Shown here: positions 1-11,600 of the stretch, piece by piece
How the letters are laid out: each line of letters begins with the position of its first letter
Numbering within the stretch: position 1 is the first letter of the stretch
NCBI GenBank assembly: GCA_002104985.1
Contig: MCGO01000008.1
Span: 124,001 to 188,000 of the forward strand
Length of the DNA: 64,000 nucleotides
From: Rhizoclosmatium globosum
Taxonomy: Eukaryota; Chytridiomycota; Chytridiomycetes; Chytridiales; Chytriomycetaceae
Reading direction: 5' to 3'
The notes under the pieces: generated by a model
Told to the model about the DNA's origin: nothing
What the model saw: only the letters and a program-made list of their open reading frames with translations
Database searches by the model: none
Made by a program: the position numbers and the translations under genes

Positions 1-1
1 A

Positions 2-1397
2 CATATTCGACAGTTCCATCCACGAACAGAAGAGGAGGAGAAGAGGTGGCCCGAGAAGAGACAAGACTATTTCCTGGGAAAACGAACAGCCACGGCTCAC
101 TCAACAGCTGTCGATTATGTGACTGATGACAAGGATCAAGGACATCTTTCCATGCAATACACGGATGGAACAAAGTGTGACCTCACTGGAGTTGGGCGGG
201 CTGCTGAAGTCCAAATCCACTGTGTTCCAGGAAGCATTGACATGATTCAAAACGTTCGTGAAACTTCTACCTGTGTTTACATCGTGCATATCATTACTTC
301 GCGTCTCTGTAATGATGCTGCATTTGTGCCAAAGACTCTTGACGCGGGACACCCTGACGCCTTGGGCCAACGAATTCTTTGTGAACCAATCAACTCTCTT
401 TCTTCTTCAGAGTCTGATTTGGCACTTCAGCAAGATTCTGATGAGGGTTATGCAAAGAACGAACCTCTTGATATCATTACTTTGATGGAAAGCAAAGGCG
501 CGTACTCATTAGATAGTCTGTATCCGGATCTTGTTGCCCGCGCAGTAAAAACTGAACCAATTATCATTGCTCCTGTTGTTGGAGGCGCGGCTCAAAACAT
601 GCTCGCCAACGAAAAGATTGCAAAGAAAGTAGAGGAAGCTATTCAGCAGCTCTGGAATGGAAAGAGTAAAGACAAACGAGCGGTGAACGAAGAGGAGCCG
701 AAAGTTATTGAATTTGTTATTGATGCCAATGGGAATGTGGTTCTTCAAAATGATGATGAAGAGGCACTTGTCAAGCAGTTGTTTGCTCAACAGCAGCAAC
801 CGGCGGGAAATACTATAAAGGAACTACCGACTCACAAAGTCAAGAAACGCGAAGATATTATGAATGAGAATGAGTTGGCAGCAGCAGCTCCTGTAGTTGC
901 TGAAGGAGAGACAGTTGTCTCGAGCTCCTCATCTTCGTCTTCTTCCTCTCATCAAGCTCTTCATCGTCATCGTCTTCAAGTTCAACTAATAGTGATGGCA
1001 CAATTTCTGAAACGAGGGAGGCGCATATCTCTTCGTCGCACAAAGTCGTCAAAGATGGTGTAGTCGTTGAAGAATCTTCGGCTTCAGCATCTGCAAAACA
1101 AGACGGTGAAGATGCACCGATCGAGTTGATCTGGATGAATGATGAACTTGATAAGGAAACATAAGTGACTTACTGAAAATGATCCAACAAGGCAAGATGG
1201 TTGTCAAGCAACCAGAGGAAGTGGATGGGCGACCTGGAGCTGAAGTGCCTCAAAAGCAGCCAAAGGAGGCAGATGAAGTTAAATCCACAGTAGAGACTCC
1301 CGCCGAAAAGATTAAGAAGGCCAAAGAAGCGTTGGCAGAGAAAGTCAAGAAGTTGAGGGAAAAGTTTGAAAAGGCCCAAGAACAGCGACGGGATTGA
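2..1397 (+). CDS. OS-9/Yos9-type ERAD lectin, 5'-truncated by window edge
   Basis: The open frame enters from the left edge and encodes the second half of an MRH (mannose-6-phosphate receptor homology) domain: DYFLGKRT, then GTKCDLTG, RAAEVQIHC, RETSTCVYIV and SRLC, matching OS-9/Yos9 in order and spacing. These ER-lumenal lectins read trimmed N-glycans and hand misfolded glycoproteins to the Hrd1 ligase. The conserved Arg of the AEV motif and the Glu and Tyr of the last strands, which contact mannose in this family, are present. The C-terminal half is acidic, Ser-rich and ends in a Lys/Glu helix. The frame breaks twice, in the Ser tract near 940-955 and near 1155-1165, where coding continues in another frame (tail SDLLKMIQQGKMV to 1397). 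Neither break has a good intron, so I read both as indels. N-terminal signal peptide lies outside the window. Confidence 0.85.
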
Positions 1398-1496
1398 AGA
1401 TACAATTGTGTATGATTGAAAAGTAAAGAACGTGTCAGAGCAAATTTAAATTTCATAGGCTATTACATACACAAAACTAACAACGACAAACAAAAA

Positions 1497-3123
1497 TCAA
1501 CATTGATACTCAAAGCCCTGCAAACCTCCTTCTTCCCCTCTCCATACACTCGCAATAACCTGAGGTACACGAGGATTCCACGCAACATCACGAACACAAC
1601 AAGACCCCTCCGCTCCCTGCCACGTCCGATGCTGAGCCCTAAATCTCCTCAACAAGTGCTCCCGCTCATATTCAGTTAAGTCACGACCAGCCATTCGCGT
1701 AAACTGTCGAATCACCAAATCCTCTTCACTTGTCACCTCCCCTTTTGGTACAGTCAATGTTTTGATCGGACCGCCGCTTGGAAGCAATGGATCGTAGATG
1801 TACACTTTCCATCTGCAGAGCCACTGTACAGGTATCGTTGTTCGGGTGAGTAGTGACATCTGATTAGGGTGCGAAGAACTTTGTGGCCAGTGAATGTTGC
1901 GGTGAAACATCATTTGGATGTTTACGTGCTACTTCTGATGGGTAACGTTGATGACGATAATCGTAACCTGTTGAGTAATCTCTGGAGGGTAGAATCATAT
2001 ATGAGCATCAAATAGATACGTGGACAAAATTCATTACCGTGTAGCAATGGAAGGAGGCTTAAGAAGACGTAAATCCCACAGCTTCATGCTCTGATCCTTC
2101 GCATTCGACACAGCTGTTCTGCCATCCCTCGCTTTGGTTGTCAAGAAAGTGATTCCTTCCGTATGACCAGGCAGAACACCGGCAGGAGTGTGATTCTGAA
2201 GAGACGACCGACGATCCCAGATTTTGATTGTGCAGTCATCGGAGCCTGAGAGAAGCAAGTTTGACGATGTGTCAGCGAATGTAACTGCATTCACATCATC
2301 TCGATGCGCCTTTACACGGTGAAGAATGGTATTTGTTTCAATGTCGAGAACGTAGAGTAATCCGTTTGAGGCACCGATAATAACTTCTCTGGCATCATCA
2401 GAGAATCGGATAGACCAAATACCAACATTTTCGTCGAGGGAGAGAGGAGTGTGGGAGCATAGTAAGATGATTCCGCCGAATCTGAGGAGAGGAATGGTGC
2501 AAGATTCACAAGGAAGATGGTATCATGAATCGACGAATAGATGAGTTTCGAGGTATCTGCGGCAACATCACAATCCGTGATTGTCCACCTCCCTGGTTCA
2601 CACTTGATAGTACCCAACGAAGCAAAGCCATTGAGCGGGTTGTACAGATTGATGTCAAAGTCCTGGTTCGCCGAGTAGAACAGCGAACCATCTCGCGAGA
2701 ACTGAGAGCAGTAGACCCGCGCGTCAAAGCCTGTTGAATCCAGCCAAGCCAATTAATTACAGTTAGCACACGCACTGAATCAGGTATTTGGTACGCACGT
2801 TCATCAAGTTGATTTGAAATAGGCGCATCCGAAGGCACAAAACTCGAAAACAACTTCCGCCGAGTCAAAAGCGACGAGCCAATGCGCTCTCGGTTGCGCA
2901 CGTGCGAATAGATCCGTGGTTGGGAGGAAGGTGGTTGAAGGGGAACACCGGGCCCCATTCCCTCATCGTTATCTTCCTCCTCCCCCGCTTCCCCTTCATC
3001 ATCGTCCTCTGTTACTACTTCCTCGGCTTCATAGTAGTCGGATTCTTCTTGCTTGGACTCAGACTCAGACTCAGAATCATTCATATCGATCCAGTCGGCG
3101 TCGTTCTCGTCATCGGATTCCAT
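1497..3123 (-). CDS. DCAF11-like WD40 substrate receptor of CUL4-DDB1
   Basis: WD40 protein closest to DCAF11 (plant LEC14B family), a substrate adaptor of the CUL4-DDB1 ubiquitin ligase. An acidic N-terminus (Glu/Asp/Ser) is followed by the family landmarks ARVYCSQFSRDGSLF, DDVNAVTFADTSSN, GSDDCTIKIWDRR, GHTEGITF and AKDQSMKLWDLR. The two WDxR boxes are the DDB1-contact motif of DCAFs. The last blades (GHKVLRTLIRC, YLYSGSADGK, VYIYD, VRDVAWNP) are present but split by frame breaks near 1806 and 1900, with another near 2470; these look like missing bases. One intron (about 2735-2798) and one near 1985-2033 fit GT-AG rules. Start chosen at the ATG opening MESDDENDAD; an upstream 5' exon is possible. 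It is divergent from the coiled-coil gene at 3245, sharing a roughly 120-bp promoter. Confidence 0.85.
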
Positions 3124-3244
3124 CTTTTCGCTGCTCTTTTCGATTTCTTCTTTCACTGATCCTGTAAAGAATTATCAACGAAATTTGTATATAAATGGCA
3201 TAATTAATGTCCCGTAAATCATTTTGTAAATCTCTTCCTTTACG

Positions 3245-6200
3245 ATGTCCTCTGTTCAAATTATACCCACCGTTCGTCCAGCCACCCGAGGAACAGCAAC
3301 ATCACGCAAGCGATTCTCTGTAACGTTTAAAAGCGTAGATAACCTTGAGGATCCACGTTTAAATGCCGAGAGCCCAGCCTCCAAGTCATCTCTTGCAAGT
3401 GCAAGTTCGAGATCCGAGAATATTGCATCACCCGATTCAACAAACAAACTTTCAAAGAGCTGTTCTCCTAGACGCGGAACTCTAACGGCGCGAGACAAGG
3501 TCAGCATCATCATCCGAGCTGTAAGTGCAAAATACCGGGATAAAATCCAAGCTCGATTGACCTTGAACGAACAATTGAGAACATAAAAGCAAGCGATACC
3601 GTATTTTACAAGAATGGAATAGAGCTGTGGAGCCGAGAAACTCAAACTGAGGAATTGCAAGGACTCGAACTCAATGAAGCCGATTTATACGCGCATATGA
3701 TTCGTAAAGATATCGAGCTGCATCGAAACATGATGAAAGTTACATGCGATTTGAGGTTGAAGGAGTCAAGGGTGCTGCTTTATAGTGTGATGAGCAAGCG
3801 CTTAAAGGAGCTGGAAGTCAAGTATAAGGAGAGGCTTAAAACCGTGGAAAAAGACCTTAAGGCTAAATTGAGACGACAAGTAGAAGAAGCAGAGGTGTCC
3901 CTCGAGGTAAACCTCACAATTTTGTTCATTGCCTTTTGACACAGAACAGTATCAAAATCAAGAAACACTCGCAGAAGCCACATTGAACAAGAAAATTCTT
4001 TTAGAAAGGGTGAGACAAACCAAGGAGAAGTTTGACGATATGTACAGGGCCAACAATCAAGAGTACCAGACCTTGCGATATAAATCTGCAAAACTTTATG
4101 TACTTTTGAAGAAATTCAACGTTCCTGGAGTCCAAGAGGTAATTCTCGATTTGGACAGTACTGTAACTAACAATATGCAGGCAAATGAACACCTTGACGC
4201 CCAGCGTGTTGAAATAGTCACAATGGTCGACAAGCTCCGTAATGAAATTGCAAAATGCGATGAAGAAATCCGCACAGAGCAAGCCAAACTCTTCAAACTA
4301 GAAGAAGAAGTTGACCAGTCTCAACAAGGCAAAAGCCGAAAAGACATTGTGGGGATAGTTCAGAGAGGACGCGAAAGCGTTTACATGAAATTAACAGGAA
4401 GTACTCTAACGTCTCCGAATCAGCTCGATTCTGTTGAGGAAGATAAGTTTGTTGCGGACGAAGGCACCAAGAATTACGTCAAGGCGAAATTGATGAAAGA
4501 CTTTGACTTGTACTTTGAAACCAGTTTGGCTGAGACGCAGCATGAATATGCGGATGCTCAGAAAAAGATGGATCATACCCTTGCAGAATGGGATTTGAAG
4601 TTCAAGAGCGCAAACTCCATGTTTAATGCTGAAAAGCGGCATAAACTACTTAAAACGCAGAGTCGAATTTTAGGGGCTGTAAGTAAGCTTGTTATTGAAG
4701 GGGCGAAGCGGATGAGGCAGGATAAAGAAGTGAAGGTCGCGTTGACTGGGAAGACCATTCTGGAGCTGTTGCAAAAGGAGGTTGCTGACTTCAAGGCCAA
4801 GTTCCGACCAGTGCTATGGCAGTTTATGGAGGTACTTGAAGATAGAGAACAGAAAAAGGTGGATGAAGAAAGGAAGAAAGCTGAAGAAAAAGCAGCCGCC
4901 GAAGCGGCAGCGGCAGCTGAAGCTAAATTGCAAGCACAACAAAAGCGAAGAAAGGACGAAGAGAATCGATAGGACCAGGAAAAATCGCCCGATCGCAGTC
5001 TGAGATTGCGAAGCAGCAAAGTCAGCCACCAATTAGACAACTTGAAACAAATGAAAAACAGACGGTCTCTGTACCAGTTCCGCAAACGTTGACCCCTAAT
5101 GGTCTTCTTAATTACCACGAGAATTTGTTACCTTCACCTTCTTTTGGACGATCCATATCAGTCATGACACCTTCTCCTGTGAGTGAATTACACAATGAAA
5201 ACCTTCTAACATATAGTTTAGAATGTCCTTATTCCATCATTTTTGGCAAGTAGGGGTGGACTTCCGAGCAAAAGCCGTGTGGATTCAAGCATTTTGAGAA
5301 CGAAAAGCAATTCAAGTCTTCAAAAGGCAGTTATCAGAGTAGATCTTCCAGAACTACCAGTACATGTAGCGCAATTTCAACAGTCCGAAATACTTCCGAA
5401 TATTTCAAACAGTTCTGATTACATCAAGGCAGATAATACCAGTTCCGCCTTTGCAATTGAAATCAGTGCTCCCCAGTCGAGACACAATTCCAAGGCAGTT
5501 GAAGCTGGCAAACGACGTCTCTCGGTCACAAATCGACGTTCATCGTTTATCGACGATACGATTCCACAAGAACGAGCCCCTTCGGTAAACGTCGATTCTG
5601 AGAACACTATGCGTCAAATCTCGTTACTTCTCCCCACAAATCCTTCTCGTCGAGCATCATTTTGTGAACCGAGTGTAACACGTGTTGCATCCATCTTGTC
5701 ACATCAAGTTTCGAATCCAAAGCTTCTTGGCACTGAATCTCGACCGGTTTCGCAAATCTATGGAATGGAAAACTTGGGGGATGTTATGAAAGACAAAGGC
5801 TCCATTCGGTCTCGCAATCCGTCTGTCCTACTACCTGAGGACACAATTCATCAAGGATGGCATAGCCAGTATTCAACTTATTCGTCTGTGTCTACAGTGA
5901 ACGAACCTTCGAGAGCCAGCTCACAAGTTCATGTGAATTCAAGACATTTCGTGCCGTTAAAATTGAACGAACCTTTGCCTCTAAATCCTGAATTTAAACT
6001 AAGTGATATAGGAACTGGTAAATTACTCCCGAATATTGATTTATCGGGCACAACACAAAGCCTTCATCCCGCTACAGAGAAATCAAAGGGTGAGGCCCTG
6101 GTTCTCCCTGCTTTGGAGACAAATCGAAACAATAGCGAAAACACAAGGCCTCTTACAACGTATAAAGCATATGAATTTGAAGCGAATCTCATGTTCCATT

Positions 6201-6884
6201 CGAATAATTTGACAGACCAATACTATCAGGCATTATTGGAACAACAAGAGTATTTGCGAAATGTTAAGCGATCAGTAGCAAAAGGCCTATATGGAGTTGA
6301 CATGAAAAAGCCTGTAAGTAACCGTCCTATTTTCAGTTGATGCTAGCCGTGAACAGAAACATTCTCCGCCATCTCGGCTTGGTATCGCAGGCAACACAAT
6401 GTCTCCAGCATCGGACGGAATTCGCTTTCCATATTTGGGAAAGCGATTGGAAGCTCGTGAGGCTTACAAGGATATTGATGTCCGTGGAAAGCTTCGGCGA
6501 AAACACGAAAGAGCCCCTGTCGTCGCTACACCGCACACACCTAGCAGAGTGGTTGCCCAGACATACATTCCTAACCCTGCTAATAACAAGAATCGGGTCA
6601 CTCCTGGATTCAATATTAGACCCTGGAGTAGCGAGTCGTTACACCCTCATGGTTACTTTGTTGTTCAAGATGGAACATCGTATGACATCAATACTGAAGA
6701 ACAAGTTAATGGGATTTTTGGGACTTCGCTTATTCATTCGCAAGATCAAGAGAAACTCGCTATGGTTCATGTACGAAAATTCACAAATGAGTCAATTGTA
6801 AATGAAATTCGGAAACAAACTGAACTTCCTCCTTGTTTGACAGGAATCAACATAATTGCTAAAAAGCACGTAACTTATAAATAA
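3245..6884 (+). CDS. long coiled-coil protein, unrecognised; Ser-rich C-terminal half
   Basis: I do not recognise the family. Exons join into one protein of roughly 1,050 residues: a Ser/Arg-rich N-terminus, a coiled-coil middle (about 3600-4970, heptads such as KRLKELEVKYKERLKTVEK, ending in an Ala/Glu/Lys helix), and a Ser/Pro/Asn-rich, low-complexity second half with a more ordered C-terminus (about 6400-6884). The coiled-coil content, absence of signal or membrane segments and a zoosporic host make a flagellar or cytoskeletal role plausible, but this is inference. Introns at 3907-3949, 5179-5221 and 6314-6356 are each 43 nt and restore the frame; a 42-nt intron at 4139-4180 keeps the frame open. 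Frame breaks near 3565-3575 and 4970 have no good intron and are probably indels. It could be two adjacent genes, but the splice at 5179 joins them in frame. Confidence 0.7.
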
Positions 6885-7252
6885 ATCTTTTCTAAAACCT
6901 CTCTTCCTCTTTCCCTTCTTCGCCGTCCGCCATATTTCGATTCCTCTTGCAAGCAGTTTACGTCAGTGGAAACGTTGTCGGAGTCTCCGCTTATTACTCA
7001 CTTAACCAGCATTCCTTCAAAACACTTTTCTCGCTGGGCTCGTTGTCAATAAGTGGATTTTGTTGACTTCAACCAACAATATAGTCGATTTGCCTTATAA
7101 TCAATATAACGGCGAAGAGATTGCCTAGAATTGACAGCAGATAAATGAGAAACCAAGTTATTACAGAGAATTCTTCATTGAGCCATAAATATATTCCCTT
7201 TGTTTGAAACTGAAAAACAAAACCCGGGAAAACACTCTTTTTCTCACATTGT
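6885..7252. other. intergenic, convergent 3' ends
   Basis: Gap of 368 bp between the converging coiled-coil gene and the SR splicing factor. It is AT-rich near both ends, with an AATAAA-like element just past the upstream stop (ATAAATAAATC). No convincing gene or RNA is seen. Confidence 0.6.
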
Positions 7253-8484
7253 TCAGTCTCTTCTTGGAGAACGAGAATCATCACGTCGGCGAGAATCACG
7301 GTCATCATCATCTCTTCTACGAGGTGGAGAATCATCACGGCGACGGTCACGGTCGTCATCGTATCTACGACGTGGAGGAGAATCATCACGACGGCGATCA
7401 CGATCATCATCATATCTACGACGAGGTGGGGATCTCGAGCGAGATCTAGAACGTCTATCACACATAGCATTAGCTTCTAAAGTAACAGCCTTTGAGCCGA
7501 GGACACGAGACGGCGGAAAGAATGCAGATTGGGGAAAGAGAGCAGATTGTGGCATCAGAGGAAAGATACAGGTGAACTTCAGCATTGAAACAGAGCGCGA
7601 TATTGGTACAATAGCAGCAGATAATATCAGGACCGGAATCCGCTTCAGCTTCAGCTTTAGGACGGCTCACTGAGAAAACCTGAAACTTAATTGACCACAC
7701 CCAGTATTAATGCAGTCATCTGGCCACAATATGGCAGAGAAGAAACATACGGGATTGGAATAATTTGTAGTAAATTTACCTGCGACGAGGTGGAGATCCA
7801 CTAAACAAAGCATTAGAACTACACAGGCACTCAAAATAACTAAAAACTATACATACCGACGACCACTTCCTCCCTCTCTACAGTCCCGAGCCCAGTGTCC
7901 TTCTCTACCACACTACATTCACTACATCAGCCAACTTTGTTTTCAACAAACCCCACTACAAATCACCTTGAAGCATTCGTTCGAGTTTCCTTCACGTCTG
8001 CTTCCACCCTTTGCAAATTCAACGACAAGACGGGTTCCGAATTCAGGAAGCTGGCGGAGAAGAGAGAGGGTAAGACACCTGACAAATGCAAAGGGTTGTT
8101 GCAGCCAATACTCACTTCCTTTCCATCTGTCTCACGCAAGGCATCTTCGGCGTCTCGCTTGTCTTCAAATTCAACAAAGGCAAAGTTGAACTGAGGTCAC
8201 ATATGCAGGTTAGTATTTGAAGCAGTAATGAGGTGCTAAGGGCAAAAACGAACCGAAGCACCTCTCTTGATGTCAAGTCTAATCATAGAATCGAAATATT
8301 AGTATAGGTAAGGGCATGACTTCTCAAGAGCCAGGAACGTACCTGCTAATTCGTCCAAACTTGTTGAAGATATCCTCAAGGTCACGGACCTGTTCCAGCA
8401 ATCACACTCAGCTATCTTACAGCATTTCTTGGGTCAGGGTTGTACCTTGAGTTCGCTGGGGAGCCTTCCAATGAAGAGAGACAT
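7253..8484 (-). CDS. SR splicing factor, SRSF7/RSZ type (RRM + CCHC knuckle + RS domain)
   Basis: Spliced by eye on the minus strand. Exon 1 starts at ATG 8484 with MSLFIGRLPSELK, followed by VRDLEDIFNKFGRI, then FNFAFVEFEDKRDAEDAL (RNP1-like octamer of the RRM) and LPEFGTRLVVEFAKG. Next comes a CCHC zinc knuckle, CFKCGREGHWARDC, whose first Cys pair is split by an intron. A 21-nt microexon (7780-7800, SPPRRR) and a last exon (from about 7454) supply the RS domain. That domain ends with three near-perfect 17-residue repeats of the form SPPRRRYDDDRDRRRDD. RRM, knuckle and RS in this order define SRSF7 (9G8) and plant RSZ proteins, which bind exonic enhancers in pre-mRNA and link splicing to mRNA export. 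At least five introns; the last (about 7455-7779) is long for this genome. The alternating Arg-Asp run in the RS tail is unusual; classical tails are Arg-Ser. Confidence 0.8.
7268..7422 (-). repeat. tandem repeat inside RS domain, ~51-54 bp unit x3
   Basis: Three consecutive copies of a 17-18 residue unit (SPPRRRYDDDRDRRRDD and variants) are encoded here on the minus strand. On the plus strand the repeat appears as GAATCATCACGACGGCG-type blocks. It is the terminal part of the SR protein. Confidence 0.75.
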
Positions 8485-8660
8485 TTCGAGGATAGTTTTG
8501 CTTTTTTCCGCCTTCTTCCAAAACAACTTGACAAACTCTCTCACAAAAGAATACATTATGAAACAGAAAGTGAAAATAGAATATAACGCCTAGCTCAAAA
8601 AGGAATAAATAACAAAACTTTACACGCCACTAACCCCCCTAACATTGTTCGTGCATTTTT

Positions 8661-11600
8661 CTACATAGGCATCCGCTTCACACTCCTTTTATCAGACGCA
8701 ACAGTATCGCCACCAGTAAATAATCCTTCGACAAACGCCATGCCTTGATCCAACGTCTGCATCCACGACTCTGTCTGGCTCATCCCCCCTTTTCTCCCCA
8801 GCGTAGCAGATCCATACACATCACTAGAAGCAGATGCTAACGACTTGGACGATTTCGACACTGGAGACTGCAGGTACAGGAAGCAGAGTGTCACGGCAAG
8901 TGGAATAATCACAGCAGTAGCGGCAGTTTGCATCGAAACGAGGGGTTCATCACGAGAACGACTTTGCTGAAATTTGACCACACTTTTGACTGAGGATTTC
9001 TTGGACGTCTTTGCTGGGACGTTAAGTTCGTCATCGATATCCGACCATTCTTCAGCAGGAATCGGATCTTAAACGACATTAGAATACACCCATAACCACA
9101 AACAGAAGAATACCATTCATCACTTGCGAGCTCAGAGTCATGAGAGACATATCAAACATATGATGTTGACGTTTCTAGAGAGTTGGCGTTGGAATCGAAA
9201 AGCAGATACCTGAAAACAATCACAAACCTCTTCCTCGTCCGCAATTTTAGCTTCCTCCATCCTCTGAATCGACTCCTCATACTCCTTCTTCAATTCAACT
9301 AGAGCCGTCACTCTCTCCATCAAAGTATTTTCCAACCCTAATCGCTTCTCCAACGCTGATCAGACAGAAAGTCAGTATCCAAAACCCAACCAAAAAACAG
9401 TACAAACCTTCTCGAGCAGGTTCAATAACACTCTCAACTTCATTCACCTCTCTCCTCACCTCCCCAATCCATCTCTCAACCTCCCATCATAATGTCGCCT
9501 CAAATTCAACTGCCTCCGATTCTCCAACACATCCTTCCGACACTCCTCCAAAGCTTTCCTCAACACCAAACAACACTCCTCAAGAACTTCAACCTCCTGC
9601 CTCCACACAGCTTCAACCCCTTCAAACCCATCACAAACTCTCCTCAACTCTTCCTCCTTCGCAACAAGCTCCTCCACATCACTCATATCCCAAGTCCGTA
9701 GAAACTCCTCTGTCTCCATCACAACCCCAAAAGCCAGACTTACACACCCCACTGCATCCGTCTGAACACCTTTCCCACATTGCCCGCCAGCCCCAACTTG
9801 CACACCAGCATCCCTCCTCCGCACGCCCTCCACTTCAAACAACACACTCCCCGTTTCACTCAACTCCACACACACAGTCTGACACACCCCGTCTTCCTCC
9901 TCACACCATCCACACAAAGAACCTCCATATCCCCTGAATCACTCAACATGGACCAACAGTCTGCACACCGACACACAACACCGGAAGAACGTCTGTCTCA
10001 ACGCTTACATCCATACACGCAAGGGATCAGTTTGGATCCCAGCTGTGGCTGAAGGTGTGGTCGCGTCGGGTTGACATCCTTCGTCAACGGTTTCGACTCG
10101 GAGTGTGCTGGTTGCGATGGAGACTGTTGACGTGGGACTTGATTGGCAGCCGCTGTCGCGTGTGTGGGCGACGGATTGGATTCCGAGGGATGTTGTTTCG
10201 ATTGATAGGGTTTCTGTTGATTTTTGGTGCGTGTATATGGAAGATGGCATTGGGTCTGTGGATGAGCTGGTTTTTTGGGTTGGTTCGGTGGTTTGAGTGG
10301 AGGTGGTTGTTGAAACTGATGGTATGGTTTCGGTTGAGGTTGAGGCTGTGTAGAGAGTTTGGGGAATGGATCTGTTCCTGTAGTGGATGTTGGGGTTACA
10401 AGTCTGTTTGAGAGGTGGTTGTTGCAGTTTTAGGTTGTGTGGATATCGTTTCTGTTGATTGTGAGTGAAATTCGGGAGATATAGATTGAGTGGATGAAGA
10501 GGTTGTCGTTGGGGCAGCATCAGTTTGCGAACTGCTTTCTCGAGTTGTCGCATTTTTAGCAAGCTGGTTGAAGAAAGAGGAAGAATCAAGGATGTTGCTG
10601 GTACATGGCAGATGGGACTTGAGTTCGTGGTATAATGATTTTGAATTTTCGAGGCGTGCACTCATAAAACTTGCCCCGTCCGAATCAAAGCTTTTTTCTT
10701 CATCCTCCTCCACGTTCATCATGGTCATAATTTCCTTCATGTTAGTGTTGAGCTGCGCAACAGTTTCGTTGAGACTTTGGTTTTCCTCTGTGAGTTCTTT
10801 GTTGATGTTTCTTGCAGTTGTGAGTTCGGTTTTGAGGCTCTTGACAATAGCTGTTAATGCTGTGGACTCTTCGGTTTTCTAAGAACACACGATTAACTTT
10901 CCTTCAGAATAAACAATAAATAACTCACTTTTTTCATTTCCTTCTCCAAGATCTGCAGTTGGTATTCCATGCTAGCACAGGCTATTTCTTTTTGGTCCAG
11001 CTCCTCTTTTAATTTAGAAGCCCCTTCACTACGCCGATCCAATTGATTACGAAGTTTTAAGGAATGGCTGCGAGAGTCCGGCAAGCTCTTTAGTCAGTCT
11101 CTCAACTTCTAGTTCGAGCTATAATTTCGAAGTTGTTAGCTGTATCCATGACAGAGTCCCGTCTCTACATACCTGCTCCACCTCATCCACAGCAGCTTTG
11201 CCTTCCTTCGTTTTTCTCCACCAGATCCAAGGCTGCTTGAAAACGAGTGAATAGAGTCAGTGCGACTTTTGCTGCGAATGCGAAGATTTTCGACTTCGTC
11301 CATCAATGAATTGATTCGTTCCTCATTTGTTACGGCAGCTTGTTCATAAGATTTGCGGGTATCGTGCAGGCGTCTTCGAAGGGAAGTTATAGTGGTTTGC
11401 AAGACTTCCGTCTACAATTCATTAGATTCAGCGAAACTCCAATTAAAATCATGTTGTTCAGGGCTTCTTATCGTTTCTCAATCTCTCCTTCATCCACAGT
11501 TCAGAGTTTAGCTGGATGCGATTCCAAACATATTCGATTCCTGACAATCATCGAATTCAATTCTCCGCAGTAAGCCTCAAGCATTCTTTGATATCTGTCT

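Noticed and set aside
7895..8194. Plus-strand 99-residue open frame
   Set aside because: It is antisense to the RRM and zinc-knuckle exons of the SR factor, whose minus-strand splicing explains the sequence.
10055..10411. Plus-strand Trp/Arg-rich 118-residue open frame
   Set aside because: Composition is implausible (Trp, Arg, Leu-rich) and it mirrors the Ser/Thr/Gln-rich LC8-motif region on the minus strand.
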